Both the position numbers and the translations under genes were made by a program. Under the pieces are notes generated by a model. The model worked only from the letters and a program-made list of their open reading frames with translations, ran no database searches and was not told where the DNA came from. From the NCBI RefSeq assembly GCF_013131805.1, contig NZ_JABJRC010000003.1, forward strand, positions 806,001-870,000: a stretch of 64,000 nucleotides of DNA, given 5' to 3'. This document shows positions 30,396 through 39,358 of this stretch, piece by piece; within the stretch, counting starts at the first letter, position 1, and each line of letters starts with the position of its first letter. Origin of the DNA: Kribbella sandramycini (GTDB taxonomy: Bacteria; Actinomycetota; Actinomycetes; Propionibacteriales; Kribbellaceae).

Positions 30396-31098
30396 TCAAC
30401 CCGAGCAGGCGCCGCGCCTGCGCGTCGGCCGTCCCCGACGGGTTGCGCTGCGCACTCGGCCCGCCAGGTCCGATCAGCACCAGCCAGAACGCGGCCCACA
30501 GACACCGGGCCGCATGGAGGCGCGTCGGGTCGACCGGGAAGCGCTCGAGAAGGTCGTTCCACAGCGTGCCACGGCCGGCCAGATGCTCGACCAGGTTGGC
30601 CAGCTCGAACGTGCGGTCGCCGAGCCCGGCGTCCTCGAAGTCGATGATGCGGACGCACTCGCCGTCCCACAGATAGTTCGCAAGGTTCGGGTCGCCATGC
30701 CCAACGACCGGGTCGTGGACGTCGGCCAGTCCGCTCGCCTGGTCGAGCCAGTCGGCAGCCTCCGCCGCAGCTGAGCCGATCACGCCAGCACGACTGCGGA
30801 GGATGGCGAGGCCGTCGGCCGTCCGGGTGAGCAGGGAGGGCACCTCCAGGGGGAGGAGATCTGCGGGCGGCACGGACCAGAGCAGCTGGAGGGCATCGCC
30901 GAGGGCCGGTAGCTGGCGACGGGTGAGCGGGGCGGAGAGCGGCAACCCGGGGAGATGGGTCATCTCGACCCAATCGGTGCCGCGACGAAGCGGAGACGGC
31001 ACAAGGCTGGGACGGGCTCTGGACAGCGCAGTGAGGGTGGCCCATTCGCGGTCCGGCTCGGCGCGGGACCACGAACTGAAGCGCTTGGTGAAAGTCAT
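30379..31098 (-). CDS. APH/choline-kinase-like phosphotransferase
   Basis: The protein has about 239 residues from the ATG at 31098 (MTFTKRFSSWSRAEPDREWA). A long upstream extension in this frame is proline/histidine-rich shadow sequence. Kinase motifs are VVGHGDPNLANYLWD (catalytic Asp) and CVRIIDFEDAGLGDRTFELA (metal-binding Asp). The N-terminal lobe is short compared with typical APH proteins, so a slightly earlier start is not excluded. The substrate is unknown. It is divergent from the FAD oxidoreductase gene. Confidence 0.78.
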   Translation of the reverse strand: MTFTKRFSSWSRAEPDREWATLTALSRARPSLVPSPLRRGTDWVEMTHLPGLPLSAPLTRRQLPALGDALQLLWSVPPADLLPLEVPSLLTRTADGLAILRSRAGVIGSAAAEAADWLDQASGLADVHDPVVGHGDPNLANYLWDGECVRIIDFEDAGLGDRTFELANLVEHLAGRGTLWNDLLERFPVDPTRLHAARCLWAAFWLVLIGPGGPSAQRNPSGTADAQARRLLGLIRVRG

Positions 31099-31109
31099 CG
31101 CGAGCAGGA

Positions 31110-31136
31110 TGTCAATTTTGTGGGGGCTTCTTCGAC
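31110..31136 (+). promoter_or_regulatory. Possible weak ECF41-type promoter for the FAD oxidoreductase
   Basis: TGTCAAT (31110-31116), exactly 16 bp, then CGAC (31133-31136) differ from the ECF41 consensus at two -35 positions and one -10 position. The correct spacing and the nearby ECF41 gene make it worth noting, but it may be chance. Confidence 0.35.
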
Positions 31137-31167
31137 GTGTTGGTGAGACGAGCGAAGGAGATGCGAG

Positions 31168-32445
31168 ATGAGTGCGCAGGTTGTGGTGGCGGGGCGGGGC
31201 GATGTGGTGGGTGGGTTGGTGGGGGCTGGGTTTGGGGGGCGGTTGTGGGTGGCGGGGGAGGCGGAGTACGACGTTGAGCGGCGGGCGGTGGCGCCTTCGC
31301 TTGACTCGCGGCCACTGGTGGTGGCTGAGGCTGCAGGGCGGGGGGATGTCGAGGTGGTGGTGCGGGTGGCGCGGGAGTACGGCGTACCGGTGGCTGTGCA
31401 GGCTACTGGTCACGGGACGAAGGTGCCGGCTGATGGTGGCATTTTGCTCAAGACGACTCGGCTGACTGGGGTGTTCGTCGATCCGGAGCGGCGGGTGGCT
31501 CGGGTGGCGCCTGGGGCGCGGTGGGGTGCTGTGTTGGAGGCGGCGCGGCAGTTCGGCCTGGCGCCGCTGTCGGGGTCGTCGAAGGATGTCGGTGTTACCG
31601 GGTACACGCTCGGTGGCGGAGTCGGTTGGCTGGCGCGCAAGTACGGTTTCGCGGCTGACAGTGTGCTTCGGGCAGAGGTGGTCACGGCTGACGGACGTGT
31701 CGTGACTGCGACCGCAGAGCAGCACCCTGACCTGTTCTGGGCGATCCGCGGCGGTACCGGCAACTTCGGCATCGTCACCGCACTGGAGTTCCGCCTCTAC
31801 CCAGTGCAGACCGTGTACGCCGGAATCGTCTACTACGGCATCGACCGCGCCCCTGAGCTCCTGCGCCGCTACCGCGACTGGACGAAGCACATCCCCAACG
31901 AGCTCAGCACAGCCGTCGTCCTGACCCGCATCCCCGGCACCGAGCAACGGGCGGTCGCCATCAAGGTCCTGTACGCCGGTGCCGCCGACCTCGCCGAACA
32001 CCTCCTGAAACCGCTCTTCGAGGTGGCCGGGCCGCGCCTCGCCGGTGCGCTGACCACGATCGAGTACGCCGATGCCGCGATGGGCGGGACGCCGACCCGG
32101 CACCTGGACTTCCTCGACGACCTCACCGACCACACCATCGACACGCTCGTGGCGCTCGACGACGACCCGACGGTCGAGATCCGGCACTGGGGTGGCGCGA
32201 TGGCGCACCCCGGCCCGGGCGCCGGCCCGGTGGGCCACCGGGCCGCGGCGTACTCACTCATCGTCGACCGCGAGCTCCCGCCCGGCCTGCTGCCGGACTC
32301 CGGCCGCACGTTCGTGAACTTCCTCGGTGACCACGGCCGCGCGACGACGGCGTACGCCGAAGCCGACCTGGACCGCCTCCGCGCCGTCAAACGCGCCTAC
32401 GACCCGACGAACTTCTTCCGTCTGAACGCGAATATCAAGCCCTGA
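31168..32445 (+). CDS. FAD-binding oxidoreductase, BBE/6-hydroxynicotine-oxidase type
   Basis: This 425-residue PCMH-type flavoprotein has the N-terminal FAD half (RPLVVAEAAGRGDVEVVVRV, VPVAVQATGHGTKVPADGGI with the His at the covalent flavin position). The glycine-rich GVTGYTLGGGVGWLARKYG is followed by LFWAIRGGTGNFGIVTALEF. The C-terminus holds the berberine-bridge element YDPTNFFRLNANI. Related enzymes oxidise alcohols, sugars or alkaloids with O2. The cysteine of bicovalent family members is not apparent. GAAGGAG precedes the ATG. A perfect hairpin terminator follows. Confidence 0.9.
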   Translation: MSAQVVVAGRGDVVGGLVGAGFGGRLWVAGEAEYDVERRAVAPSLDSRPLVVAEAAGRGDVEVVVRVAREYGVPVAVQATGHGTKVPADGGILLKTTRLTGVFVDPERRVARVAPGARWGAVLEAARQFGLAPLSGSSKDVGVTGYTLGGGVGWLARKYGFAADSVLRAEVVTADGRVVTATAEQHPDLFWAIRGGTGNFGIVTALEFRLYPVQTVYAGIVYYGIDRAPELLRRYRDWTKHIPNELSTAVVLTRIPGTEQRAVAIKVLYAGAADLAEHLLKPLFEVAGPRLAGALTTIEYADAAMGGTPTRHLDFLDDLTDHTIDTLVALDDDPTVEIRHWGGAMAHPGPGAGPVGHRAAAYSLIVDRELPPGLLPDSGRTFVNFLGDHGRATTAYAEADLDRLRAVKRAYDPTNFFRLNANIKP

Positions 32446-32453
32446 GCACGCGC

Positions 32454-32490
32454 AACGGCCCGGTTCCCAGGAGGGTGGAACCGGGCCGTT
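32454..32490. terminator. Bidirectional hairpin terminator
   Basis: AACGGCCCGGTTCC (32454-32467) pairs perfectly with GGAACCGGGCCGTT (32477-32490) over a 9-nt loop. It sits between the convergent FAD oxidoreductase and cell-wall protein genes. Confidence 0.88.
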
Positions 32491-32506
32491 ACGGAGCGCG
32501 GAAAGC

Positions 32507-33454
32507 TCAGACCGTGCCTTGGTTGCCGTACACGCTGACGTGCACGTGGTCGTAGTGGTTGGCCGTGGCGCCGCCACGGTCCTCCATCGCGCGCCAGCCT
32601 TCGCTGCTGCGCTGGACCGTCCAGATGTGCTGCTCCCAGAGCAGCTCGCTGATGCCGAGCTTGCGGTAGTTCGCCTTCAGCCAGTCGGCGACCTCCTGGC
32701 CGAGGGAGCCGCTGACCATGATGTCGAGCGCGCGACCGGTCGAGTGCTCCGAGCCGGAGTCGCCGGCCCGCATCCCGCCGTACGACGTGATACTCGGGAA
32801 CTTCGCGCAGACCGCGCGGTGCACGCGGATGGCGTCCTTGGTGAGGCCGCTCTCGACCGACGAGCCGGACTTACAGGCGGACTGCGAGATCCCGCCCGCG
32901 ACGGCCTCGACCGGCTTCTTCAGCGCCAGGTACTCGGCCTTGACCCAGCGGGACTTGCCGTTGCTGACGATCTCGGCCCAGATGCCGTCGACCTTGCCGG
33001 TGATCGAGACCTTCGTGCCGCGCTTGAGGACGTCGAGCAGGACGCCGGTCAGCGGGACCGTCCACACGTTCAGATCGGTGGTGGTGAACTTCGTGCCGAT
33101 GATCTTCGGCGGCAGCGCGGCCGCGGCACGCGTCTTCGCGGCGGTCGGCTTCGGGATCGGCGCCTGCTTCTTCAGGTGCTTGGCCGTCGGGCTCGCGGCG
33201 GGTTTTGGGGACTGCTTCAGGTTCAGCGGGGGGCGCAGGGCGTCCCGGCTGGTGGCCGCATCGCGCGCCAGCTGCAGGGGAGAGCTGGCGATCGGGGTGT
33301 CCACCTTGACGTCGTGACCGGGGAGTGCGGCCGCCGAACCCGTGGCCACGAGTGCCACTGCCGCTCCGGGGATCGCGACCTTCACGATGCCGGGCCGGAT
33401 CACCTTCGGGCGCGGTTGACGGTGCCGCGCCTGTCTATGCCGTCCTGCAGTCAT
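32507..33454 (-). CDS. Secreted SH3-domain cell-wall protein (ARB_07466/VanY-like C-terminal domain)
   Basis: This 315-residue protein has a basic N-terminus and a signal-type helix (VKVAIPGAAVALVATGSAAA), a Pro/Lys-rich linker, and an SH3b domain (about 120-170, LNVWTVPLTGVLLDVLKRGT, IWAEIVSNGKSRWVKAEYLA). The C-terminal domain has SEHSTGRALDIMV and HYDHVHVSV, giving the metal-binding His/Asp/His pattern of M15-like peptidases. A disulfide-prone pair (SACKSGSS, HRAVCAKF) lies between. It probably binds or trims peptidoglycan outside the cell. Its own promoter must lie in the 163-bp gap to the TetR gene. Confidence 0.83.
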   Translation of the reverse strand: MTAGRHRQARHRQPRPKVIRPGIVKVAIPGAAVALVATGSAAALPGHDVKVDTPIASSPLQLARDAATSRDALRPPLNLKQSPKPAASPTAKHLKKQAPIPKPTAAKTRAAAALPPKIIGTKFTTTDLNVWTVPLTGVLLDVLKRGTKVSITGKVDGIWAEIVSNGKSRWVKAEYLALKKPVEAVAGGISQSACKSGSSVESGLTKDAIRVHRAVCAKFPSITSYGGMRAGDSGSEHSTGRALDIMVSGSLGQEVADWLKANYRKLGISELLWEQHIWTVQRSSEGWRAMEDRGGATANHYDHVHVSVYGNQGTV

Positions 33455-33617
33455 GCTCTGTAACCCAATCTGCCGAGACCAAAACGTTATCGACCGGAGG
33501 AGTCAAGCACAGATCCCGGCAAGGTTCGCAATCGACCCGCGTTTTTAACGCATTACGAACACTTACGGCGGCGCGCCCGCGTGATCTGCCCGCTATCCGG
33601 ATGTGATGGGGCCGAGA

Positions 33618-34265
33618 TCAAACGCTCGGATCGCACAACGCCGTGATCAAGCCGCTCCCGACGAACTCCGCGTAACGCTCCGGTGACCAATCGCGGAGCA
33701 GGACCAGCAGTTCGTAGATCTCGACCGAGATGTATGTCCACAACACATCCGCGATCTCGGCCTCCGTGATCTCGGCTCGCAGTTGCCCGGTCTCGAGCAG
33801 GTGCCGGGCGAACATCGTCATCCCGGTCAGCCGCTCGTCGAGCAGGGTCTGCCAGGTCGCTCGCAGGGTCTCGTCGCCGTGCCGCCCGTCCCGGATCATG
33901 ATCTGCACCCGCGCCGACCGCGCGGCCCGCTCCGCGACGCCGGCGGCGTACAGCCGGAGCTTGCGCCGGACGTCGGGCTCCGCCTGGACGGCCCGGGTCT
34001 CGGGGCGGTCGATCATCGCGACCGGCTCGTCGTCGCCGGCGATCACGAAGTCGAAGACCGCCTTGGCCAGCGCGGCCTTGGTGCCGAAGCCCTTGTAGAT
34101 GCTCTCGGCCGAGACGCCCGCGCGCCGGGCGACGGCGGCGATCGTCGTCGCCTGGAAGCCGTCGGACTCGAACAGCTCGCGCGCCGCGATCACGACGTCG
34201 CGCCGTCGCCGGCGGGCCTGCTCGCGCCGTCCGGACGCGTCGTACTGCCTCTTGACTTCCGCCAT
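33618..34265 (-). CDS. TetR-family transcriptional regulator
   Basis: The protein has 215 residues from ATG 34265, preferred because GGGACGG precedes it. An upstream ATG at 34277 is possible, and a TTG at 34295 would overlap the operator. The TetR helix-turn-helix is FQATTIAAVARRAGVSAESI followed by YKGF. The C-terminal domain has RVQIMIRDGRHGDETLRATW. It is divergent from a SnoaL-like gene with a small dyad between them, so it probably represses that gene and itself. Confidence 0.85.
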   Translation of the reverse strand: MAEVKRQYDASGRREQARRRRRDVVIAARELFESDGFQATTIAAVARRAGVSAESIYKGFGTKAALAKAVFDFVIAGDDEPVAMIDRPETRAVQAEPDVRRKLRLYAAGVAERAARSARVQIMIRDGRHGDETLRATWQTLLDERLTGMTMFARHLLETGQLRAEITEAEIADVLWTYISVEIYELLVLLRDWSPERYAEFVGSGLITALCDPSV

Positions 34266-34286
34266 GCGCCGTCCCATGCTTTTGAG

Positions 34287-34301
34287 TACAGTCAAACTGT
34301 A
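34287..34301. promoter_or_regulatory. TetR operator dyad
   Basis: TACAGT (34287-34292) and ACTGTA (34296-34301) flank CAA. The AT-rich site lies in the divergent promoter between the TetR gene and the SnoaL gene at 34322 and overlaps plausible -10/-35 elements for both. Confidence 0.65.
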
Positions 34302-34321
34302 TCTAATACTAGGGGGATCCG

Positions 34322-34834
34322 ATGGACACCACCACGACAGCGGACCTGGCCGTTCGCTGTATCCAGATCATGGCCGACGGCGAGTACGCCGACTTCGCGC
34401 GGCTCGTCCATCCGGACGCCGTCAACCGGGAGCGGTTCGCCGGGCCGCCCGAGTGTCGCGGCGTCGGTCCGGAGTCCTACTACGCGACGGCGCTCTGGTT
34501 GCGGGCCGCGTTCAGCGAGCTGGCGTTCGAGGTTCGGCACGTCGTCACGGAGGGGGAGCTGGTCGTCATCAACACGACGATGAGCGGCCGGCACACCGCG
34601 CCGTTCGCGGTCTACACCGACGATGGCGCGGTCAAGTCGGTCTTCCCGCCGACCGGGAAGACGTTCGCGACGGAACGATCGCACTGGCTGCGGGTGCAGG
34701 AGGGGCAGATCGTCGAGCACTGGGCGAACCGGGACGACCTCGGTCAGGCTGAGCAGCTCGGCTGGGTGCCGCCGACGCCGGGCTACCTGATCCGGATGGC
34801 GCGGGCGAAGTCGCGGGTCAAGCGCGGGATGTGA
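34322..34834 (+). CDS. SnoaL-like polyketide-cyclase family protein
   Basis: This 170-residue alpha+beta-barrel protein has the ester-cyclase pattern: CIQIMADGEYADFARLVHPD, ELAFEVRHVVTEGELVVINT, and the ending WLRVQEGQIVEHWANRDDLG. Members in bacteria outside polyketide clusters usually have unknown small-molecule substrates. AGGGGGATCC precedes the ATG. It is the likely target of the divergent TetR regulator. Confidence 0.85.
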   Translation: MDTTTTADLAVRCIQIMADGEYADFARLVHPDAVNRERFAGPPECRGVGPESYYATALWLRAAFSELAFEVRHVVTEGELVVINTTMSGRHTAPFAVYTDDGAVKSVFPPTGKTFATERSHWLRVQEGQIVEHWANRDDLGQAEQLGWVPPTPGYLIRMARAKSRVKRGM

Positions 34835-34879
34835 TCCACCAGGCGGCGGCCGGGAGCGCCTCCTGGTTGACTGCCCGGT

Positions 34880-35656
34880 ATGGACGACCTCGGGTTCCAG
34901 ATCCGCAGTGGTGTGGTGGCTCGGCTGGTGATCGACCGCGTGCGCAAACGCAACGCGCTGACCCGTGCGATGTGGGAGGCGCTGCCGGGGCTGCTGGCCG
35001 AGCTGGCCGCGGACGACGAGGTCAAGGTGCTCGTCGTCACTGGTGCCGGTCCGAGCTTCTCGGCGGGTGCTGACATCAGTGAGCTCATTTCGGGCAGTGA
35101 TCCGGCCGATCCGATGGCAGAGCTGCGCGCATTCAACCTGCGGGCGCAGGAGGCGTTGCGGGAGTTTCCGCGGCCGACGATCGCCATGGTCCGTGGGCAC
35201 TGCATCGGCGGTGGGCTGGAGATAGCGGTGAACTGCGACTTCCGGTTCGCTGCGCGCGGTTCGTCGTACGGCGTGACGCCCGCACGGATCGGTGTGGTGT
35301 ACCCGCCCGCCGCTGTGCGCGTACTGCTCGATCTGGTCGGTCCTGCGACGACGAAGTACCTCTTGTTCAGTGGAGACCTGCTGAGTGCCGAGCAGGCCGA
35401 ACAGAAGGGTCTGGTGGACAGAGTGGTCGACGACATCGACCTGGAGTCCACTGTCGACGAGTTCGCAGCGACTCTGGTGTCACGGTCGCAGCTGACCATT
35501 CGCTCGGCCAAAGAGACGGTCAACGCGTTGCTGGCCGGAGCGGACGCCGACAGTGCCGCACTGGCTCGCTACCGCGAGACCATTGCGAGTGGCGAGCTAG
35601 CTGAGGGCATCAAAGCCTTTACAGAGAAGCGTTCTCCGCGCTTCCCCTGGACGTGA
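34880..35656 (+). CDS. Enoyl-CoA hydratase/isomerase family protein
   Basis: This 258-residue crotonase-fold protein has the oxyanion-hole motifs GAGPSFSAGADISEL and HCIGGGLEIAVNCDFRFAA. A Gly-Val-Val-Tyr segment sits where one catalytic Glu is expected (TPARIGVVYPPAAVRVLLDL), so whether the full hydratase Glu pair is present is uncertain. It could hydrate enoyl-CoA, or act as isomerase or another crotonase. The gene stands alone, ended by a hairpin terminator at 35660. Confidence 0.88.
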   Translation: MDDLGFQIRSGVVARLVIDRVRKRNALTRAMWEALPGLLAELAADDEVKVLVVTGAGPSFSAGADISELISGSDPADPMAELRAFNLRAQEALREFPRPTIAMVRGHCIGGGLEIAVNCDFRFAARGSSYGVTPARIGVVYPPAAVRVLLDLVGPATTKYLLFSGDLLSAEQAEQKGLVDRVVDDIDLESTVDEFAATLVSRSQLTIRSAKETVNALLAGADADSAALARYRETIASGELAEGIKAFTEKRSPRFPWT

Positions 35657-35659
35657 TGC

Positions 35660-35688
35660 GGCCCCGCAGACCACTGGTCCGCGGGGCC
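35660..35688. terminator. Hairpin terminator between convergent genes
   Basis: GGCCCCGC (35660-35667) pairs with GCGGGGCC (35681-35688), with an inner GACC/GGTC pairing in the loop. It separates the enoyl-CoA hydratase gene from the small leftward gene at 35710. Confidence 0.8.
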
Positions 35689-35709
35689 TCCCCGTTTGCA
35701 TCCTTGGGA

Positions 35710-35865
35710 TCAGTACCAGTGCCTTCGGCCGCCGATGGCGCGTCCGGTGGAGCCGAGCAGGAACAGCACGGCGCCGACGACCAGCAACACGATGCCGATC
35801 GTCCACAGGATCGAGATCTTCAACAGGAACCCGAGCAACAGCAAGATCAGCCCGAGGATAAGCAT
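35710..35865 (-). CDS. Small membrane protein (DUF6131-like), 51 residues
   Basis: It reads MLILGLILLLLGFLLKISIL, a second helix WTIGIVLLVVGAVLFLL, and the tail GRAIGGRRHWY. Two closely spaced membrane helices and the RRHWY end match the DUF6131 family seen across actinobacteria. The ATG is preceded by GGAGGCTCC, an ideal Shine-Dalgarno. The function of the family is unknown. Confidence 0.82.
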   Translation of the reverse strand: MLILGLILLLLGFLLKISILWTIGIVLLVVGAVLFLLGSTGRAIGGRRHWY

Positions 35866-35958
35866 GGAGCCTCCTTATGAGGGCCGCCGGGCGGGGAAAG
35901 TGGCGGCCGGACATCTAGTGCCCACTGGACGGCGGTGCAATCTCCAACAGGTGTTTGA

Positions 35959-35985
35959 TGTCGAAGACGAACGCTCGGCCACGAC
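35959..35985 (+). promoter_or_regulatory. Candidate ECF42-type promoter
   Basis: TGTCGA (35959-35964), a 17-bp spacer, then CGAC (35982-35985) resemble the promoter reported for ECF42 sigma factors. It lies 52 bp before the YCII gene that precedes the ECF42 gene, so the pair would be autoregulated. Confidence 0.6.
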
Positions 35986-36037
35986 GTACCGGTATCAGGG
36001 GGTCACAGCGGCCTCCCCGAGCGTCAGGATGGTGCCT

Positions 36038-36396
36038 GTGAAGTACATGCTGCTGATCTACAGCAACCCGGAGAGCTGGGCGAGCCTGTCGGCCGAGCAA
36101 CGCGACGGGCTGACCCGTGCGCACGCCGACCTCTACAAGGAGCTGGACGAACAAGGGCTGCTGGTAGCCGGTGCTGGTCTGGCTGACCCCATCACGACCC
36201 GGACCGTGACGATTCGCGACGGCGTCACAGCGGCGACGGACGGGCCGTACGCGGAGACCAAGGAGCATCTGGCCGGCTTCTACCTGGTCGAGTGCGACGA
36301 CATCGACCAGGCGATCGGTTACGCCGCGCGGATGCCGGACGCGGAGTACGTCGCCGTTGAAGTGCGGCCGGTGATGGATTCGTCCGGGCTGGAGAT

Positions 36397-36400
<4 letters not shown>
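36038..36400 (+). CDS. YCII-related (DGPF domain) protein
   Basis: The protein has 120 residues from GTG 36038 (VKYMLLIYSNPESWASLSAE), with AGGATGG upstream. The central TRTVTIRDGVTAATDGPYAE and TKEHLAGFYLVECDD are the DGPF/YCII signature. Genes of this family are the standard neighbours of ECF42 sigma factors, and their product may sense or detoxify a metabolite. Its stop overlaps the sigma gene start as GTGA, so both are translated together. Confidence 0.9.
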
Positions 36401-37602
<1,202 letters not shown>

Positions 37603-37620
37603 GTCGCAATAGCCCCGCAG

Positions 37621-38322
37621 ATGTGTCAGGTTGGAGGTGTGGACCTCACCAGGGCGTCGCTGCTGCGGGAGATGCTGAGCGGCACTGAGCTCGGCAGCCG
37701 GACGCGGGACTTCGGCCACTCCCTACGGCGCTACACGACGCGGACCGGCGGCCTAATGCTGTTCGGCCCGGTCGACGACGAGCCGTGGCACCTCACCGCC
37801 CACCTGGACGACGAACTGCACCGAGCCGGTGTCGAGGACGCCCGTCCGTCGCTAGTCCGCTGGGCGCCCCCACCGGACGCACCGCCGCACCTGGCCATCG
37901 GTCTGGACCGTCTGCGGGACGCCGGCCGTGGTGAGTCGCTCCTGGTCGTCGCCGAGACTGAGCCGCCCGACACCCTGCTCGAGCGAGTCAGCGACGTACG
38001 CCGTCGCGGTACGACCATCTTCAGCATCGGCAACGGCGACAAGGAGCTGTCGTCGCTCAGCCACGAGGTGCTCGTTCCGGAGCTGTTGGTGCCGGACGGC
38101 TTCGGCTGGTCGACGCGCCGCGTCAGCTACGAGTACGACGACCAGGAGCCGGACGAGTACGACGTACAGCCCGAGACGGCTGTCGAGTCGCCGTCCGCCG
38201 AGGGCTTCGAGATGGCGCAGCATCTGGTCAGCCTGGCCGCCGCCGACGAGGACGCCGGCCAACCCGCCTGGCGCCGCCGCCTCCGCTCCGCGATCGAAAG
38301 ACTTGGCGGCGAACCGGGCTAG
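37621..38322 (+). CDS. Hypothetical actinobacterial protein with Rossmann/SIS-like segment
   Basis: This protein of about 230 residues has no family I can name. The central part (ESLLVVAETEPPDTLLERVS, RRGTTIFSIGNGDKELSSLS) alternates beta strands and helices as in a Rossmann or SIS fold. It is followed by an acidic segment (YEYDDQEPDEYDVQPETAVE) and a C-terminal helix. ATG 37621 has no clear ribosome-binding site, while GTG 37639 has GGAGG too close. The start is therefore uncertain. It follows the sigma gene after 18 bp and may be in its transcript. Confidence 0.6.
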   Translation: MCQVGGVDLTRASLLREMLSGTELGSRTRDFGHSLRRYTTRTGGLMLFGPVDDEPWHLTAHLDDELHRAGVEDARPSLVRWAPPPDAPPHLAIGLDRLRDAGRGESLLVVAETEPPDTLLERVSDVRRRGTTIFSIGNGDKELSSLSHEVLVPELLVPDGFGWSTRRVSYEYDDQEPDEYDVQPETAVESPSAEGFEMAQHLVSLAAADEDAGQPAWRRRLRSAIERLGGEPG

Positions 38323-38374
38323 TCACTGACCTGGCTAACTGGTAGAACTCTTCCAACAGGTTAGGGGAGTTCGA

Positions 38375-38764
38375 ATGGTTGAGATCACCCAGCTGGATCC
38401 GCCGGTGCTGCCCGGTTCGACGGGCCAGTACACGCACGGCGTCCTCGTGGCCGGCGGCGAGCGGACGGTCTACGTCAGCGGCCAGGTGCCGTGGGGTGAC
38501 GAGGACGGCCGCATCCCACCGGACTTCGAGTCGCAGTGCCGGATGGTCTGGCGCAACGTCCTGGCCGTCCTCGGCGAAGCGGGTATGGACGCGCGCAACC
38601 TGGTCAAGGTCAACACCTACCTGTCAGACCGCCAGTACCGCGCCGAGAACGCCAAGATCCGCGCAGAGGTACTCGGCGACCACGCACCGGCGCTCACCAT
38701 CGTCATCTGCGACATCTACGCCGAGGAATGGCTCCTGGAGATCGAAGCCATCGCAGTGGCCTAG
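38375..38764 (+). CDS. RidA/YjgF-family protein
   Basis: This 129-residue protein has the trimeric RidA fold: YTHGVLVAGGERTVYVSGQV, FESQCRMVWRNVLAVLGEAG, LVKVNTYLSDRQYRAENAKI. The last strand ends LLEIEAIAVA. The usual catalytic Arg of archetypal RidA (in the I-C-x-R region near the end) is not seen: VICDIYAEEWLLEIE has Glu/Trp there. This suggests an Rid subfamily other than the imine deaminase. GGGGAG lies eight bases before the ATG. Its stop overlaps the convergent DUF4240 gene by four bases. Confidence 0.85.
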   Translation: MVEITQLDPPVLPGSTGQYTHGVLVAGGERTVYVSGQVPWGDEDGRIPPDFESQCRMVWRNVLAVLGEAGMDARNLVKVNTYLSDRQYRAENAKIRAEVLGDHAPALTIVICDIYAEEWLLEIEAIAVA

Positions 38765-39318
38765 GAGTCCAGGTAGAGCACGGCAAGTCGAGGCAGGTGG
38801 TCGTGGAGCTCGGCCTCGTCGTCGAAGTCGATCTCCTGGCCGGCCGGCAGATCCGGCGTGTCTGGTGCCTCCGCCTCGACCGCCTTCCAGTACGCCGCAT
38901 CGTCACCCGTCACGTTCTTGTACGCATGACTCCCGACGTGCAGCATCCCTTCGCCGTCGAACCCCTCGAACCCCTCCGGCCGATCCTCGTCCACCACATC
39001 GGCGAGTGAGTCCGGCTCCGCCATCGCCGCCTCCCACACCTCCCGCCCCTGCGCGACCAGCCACCCCCGGAACGAGTCGAACCCATCCTCCGACCCACCC
39101 CCATTGATCAAGTACGCAGCCGCCCACAGATCCCACCGGTACGACTCGGCCAGCAACCCCGCCAGCTCCACCCCGAAGCCCGCGATCTCCTCAGCCCCAA
39201 GCCCACCCAGCACCCGCGTCAACGCGTCCGCAACCCCATCCGGGTCCGCCGCGGAGTCATCCACCTCGCCGCGCGCACCCTCCACCAAACCCCAGAACCC
39301 ATCCCTGTCCACCCCCAA
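38761..39318 (-). CDS. DUF4240 domain protein
   Basis: This 185-residue acidic protein starts MGVDRDGFWGLVEGARGEVD, with the DUF4240 pattern of a starting FW, a middle YRWDLWAAAYLINGGGSEDG, and FRGWLVAQGREVWEAAMAEP. The C-terminus is very acidic (EIDFDDEAELHDHLPRL). DUF4240 proteins are soluble, often WGR/SMI1-neighbour genes, and have no defined activity. It converges with the RidA gene. Confidence 0.8.
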   Translation of the reverse strand: MGVDRDGFWGLVEGARGEVDDSAADPDGVADALTRVLGGLGAEEIAGFGVELAGLLAESYRWDLWAAAYLINGGGSEDGFDSFRGWLVAQGREVWEAAMAEPDSLADVVDEDRPEGFEGFDGEGMLHVGSHAYKNVTGDDAAYWKAVEAEAPDTPDLPAGQEIDFDDEAELHDHLPRLAVLYLDS

Positions 39319-39358
39319 AGCGTCTCACCGACCCAGCCGCTAGGGGAGGGCTGAATCG

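Noticed and set aside
30379..32238. A 619-codon leftward frame suggesting a large kinase fusion
   Set aside because: Everything upstream of ATG 31098 is Pro/His/Arg-rich and lies opposite the well-supported FAD oxidoreductase gene, so it is a shadow.
33455..33617. A c-di-AMP (ydaO-type) riboswitch ahead of the cell-wall protein gene
   Set aside because: The leader is a suitable place, but the conserved ydaO core sequences and pairing were not found on reading the 163 bp.
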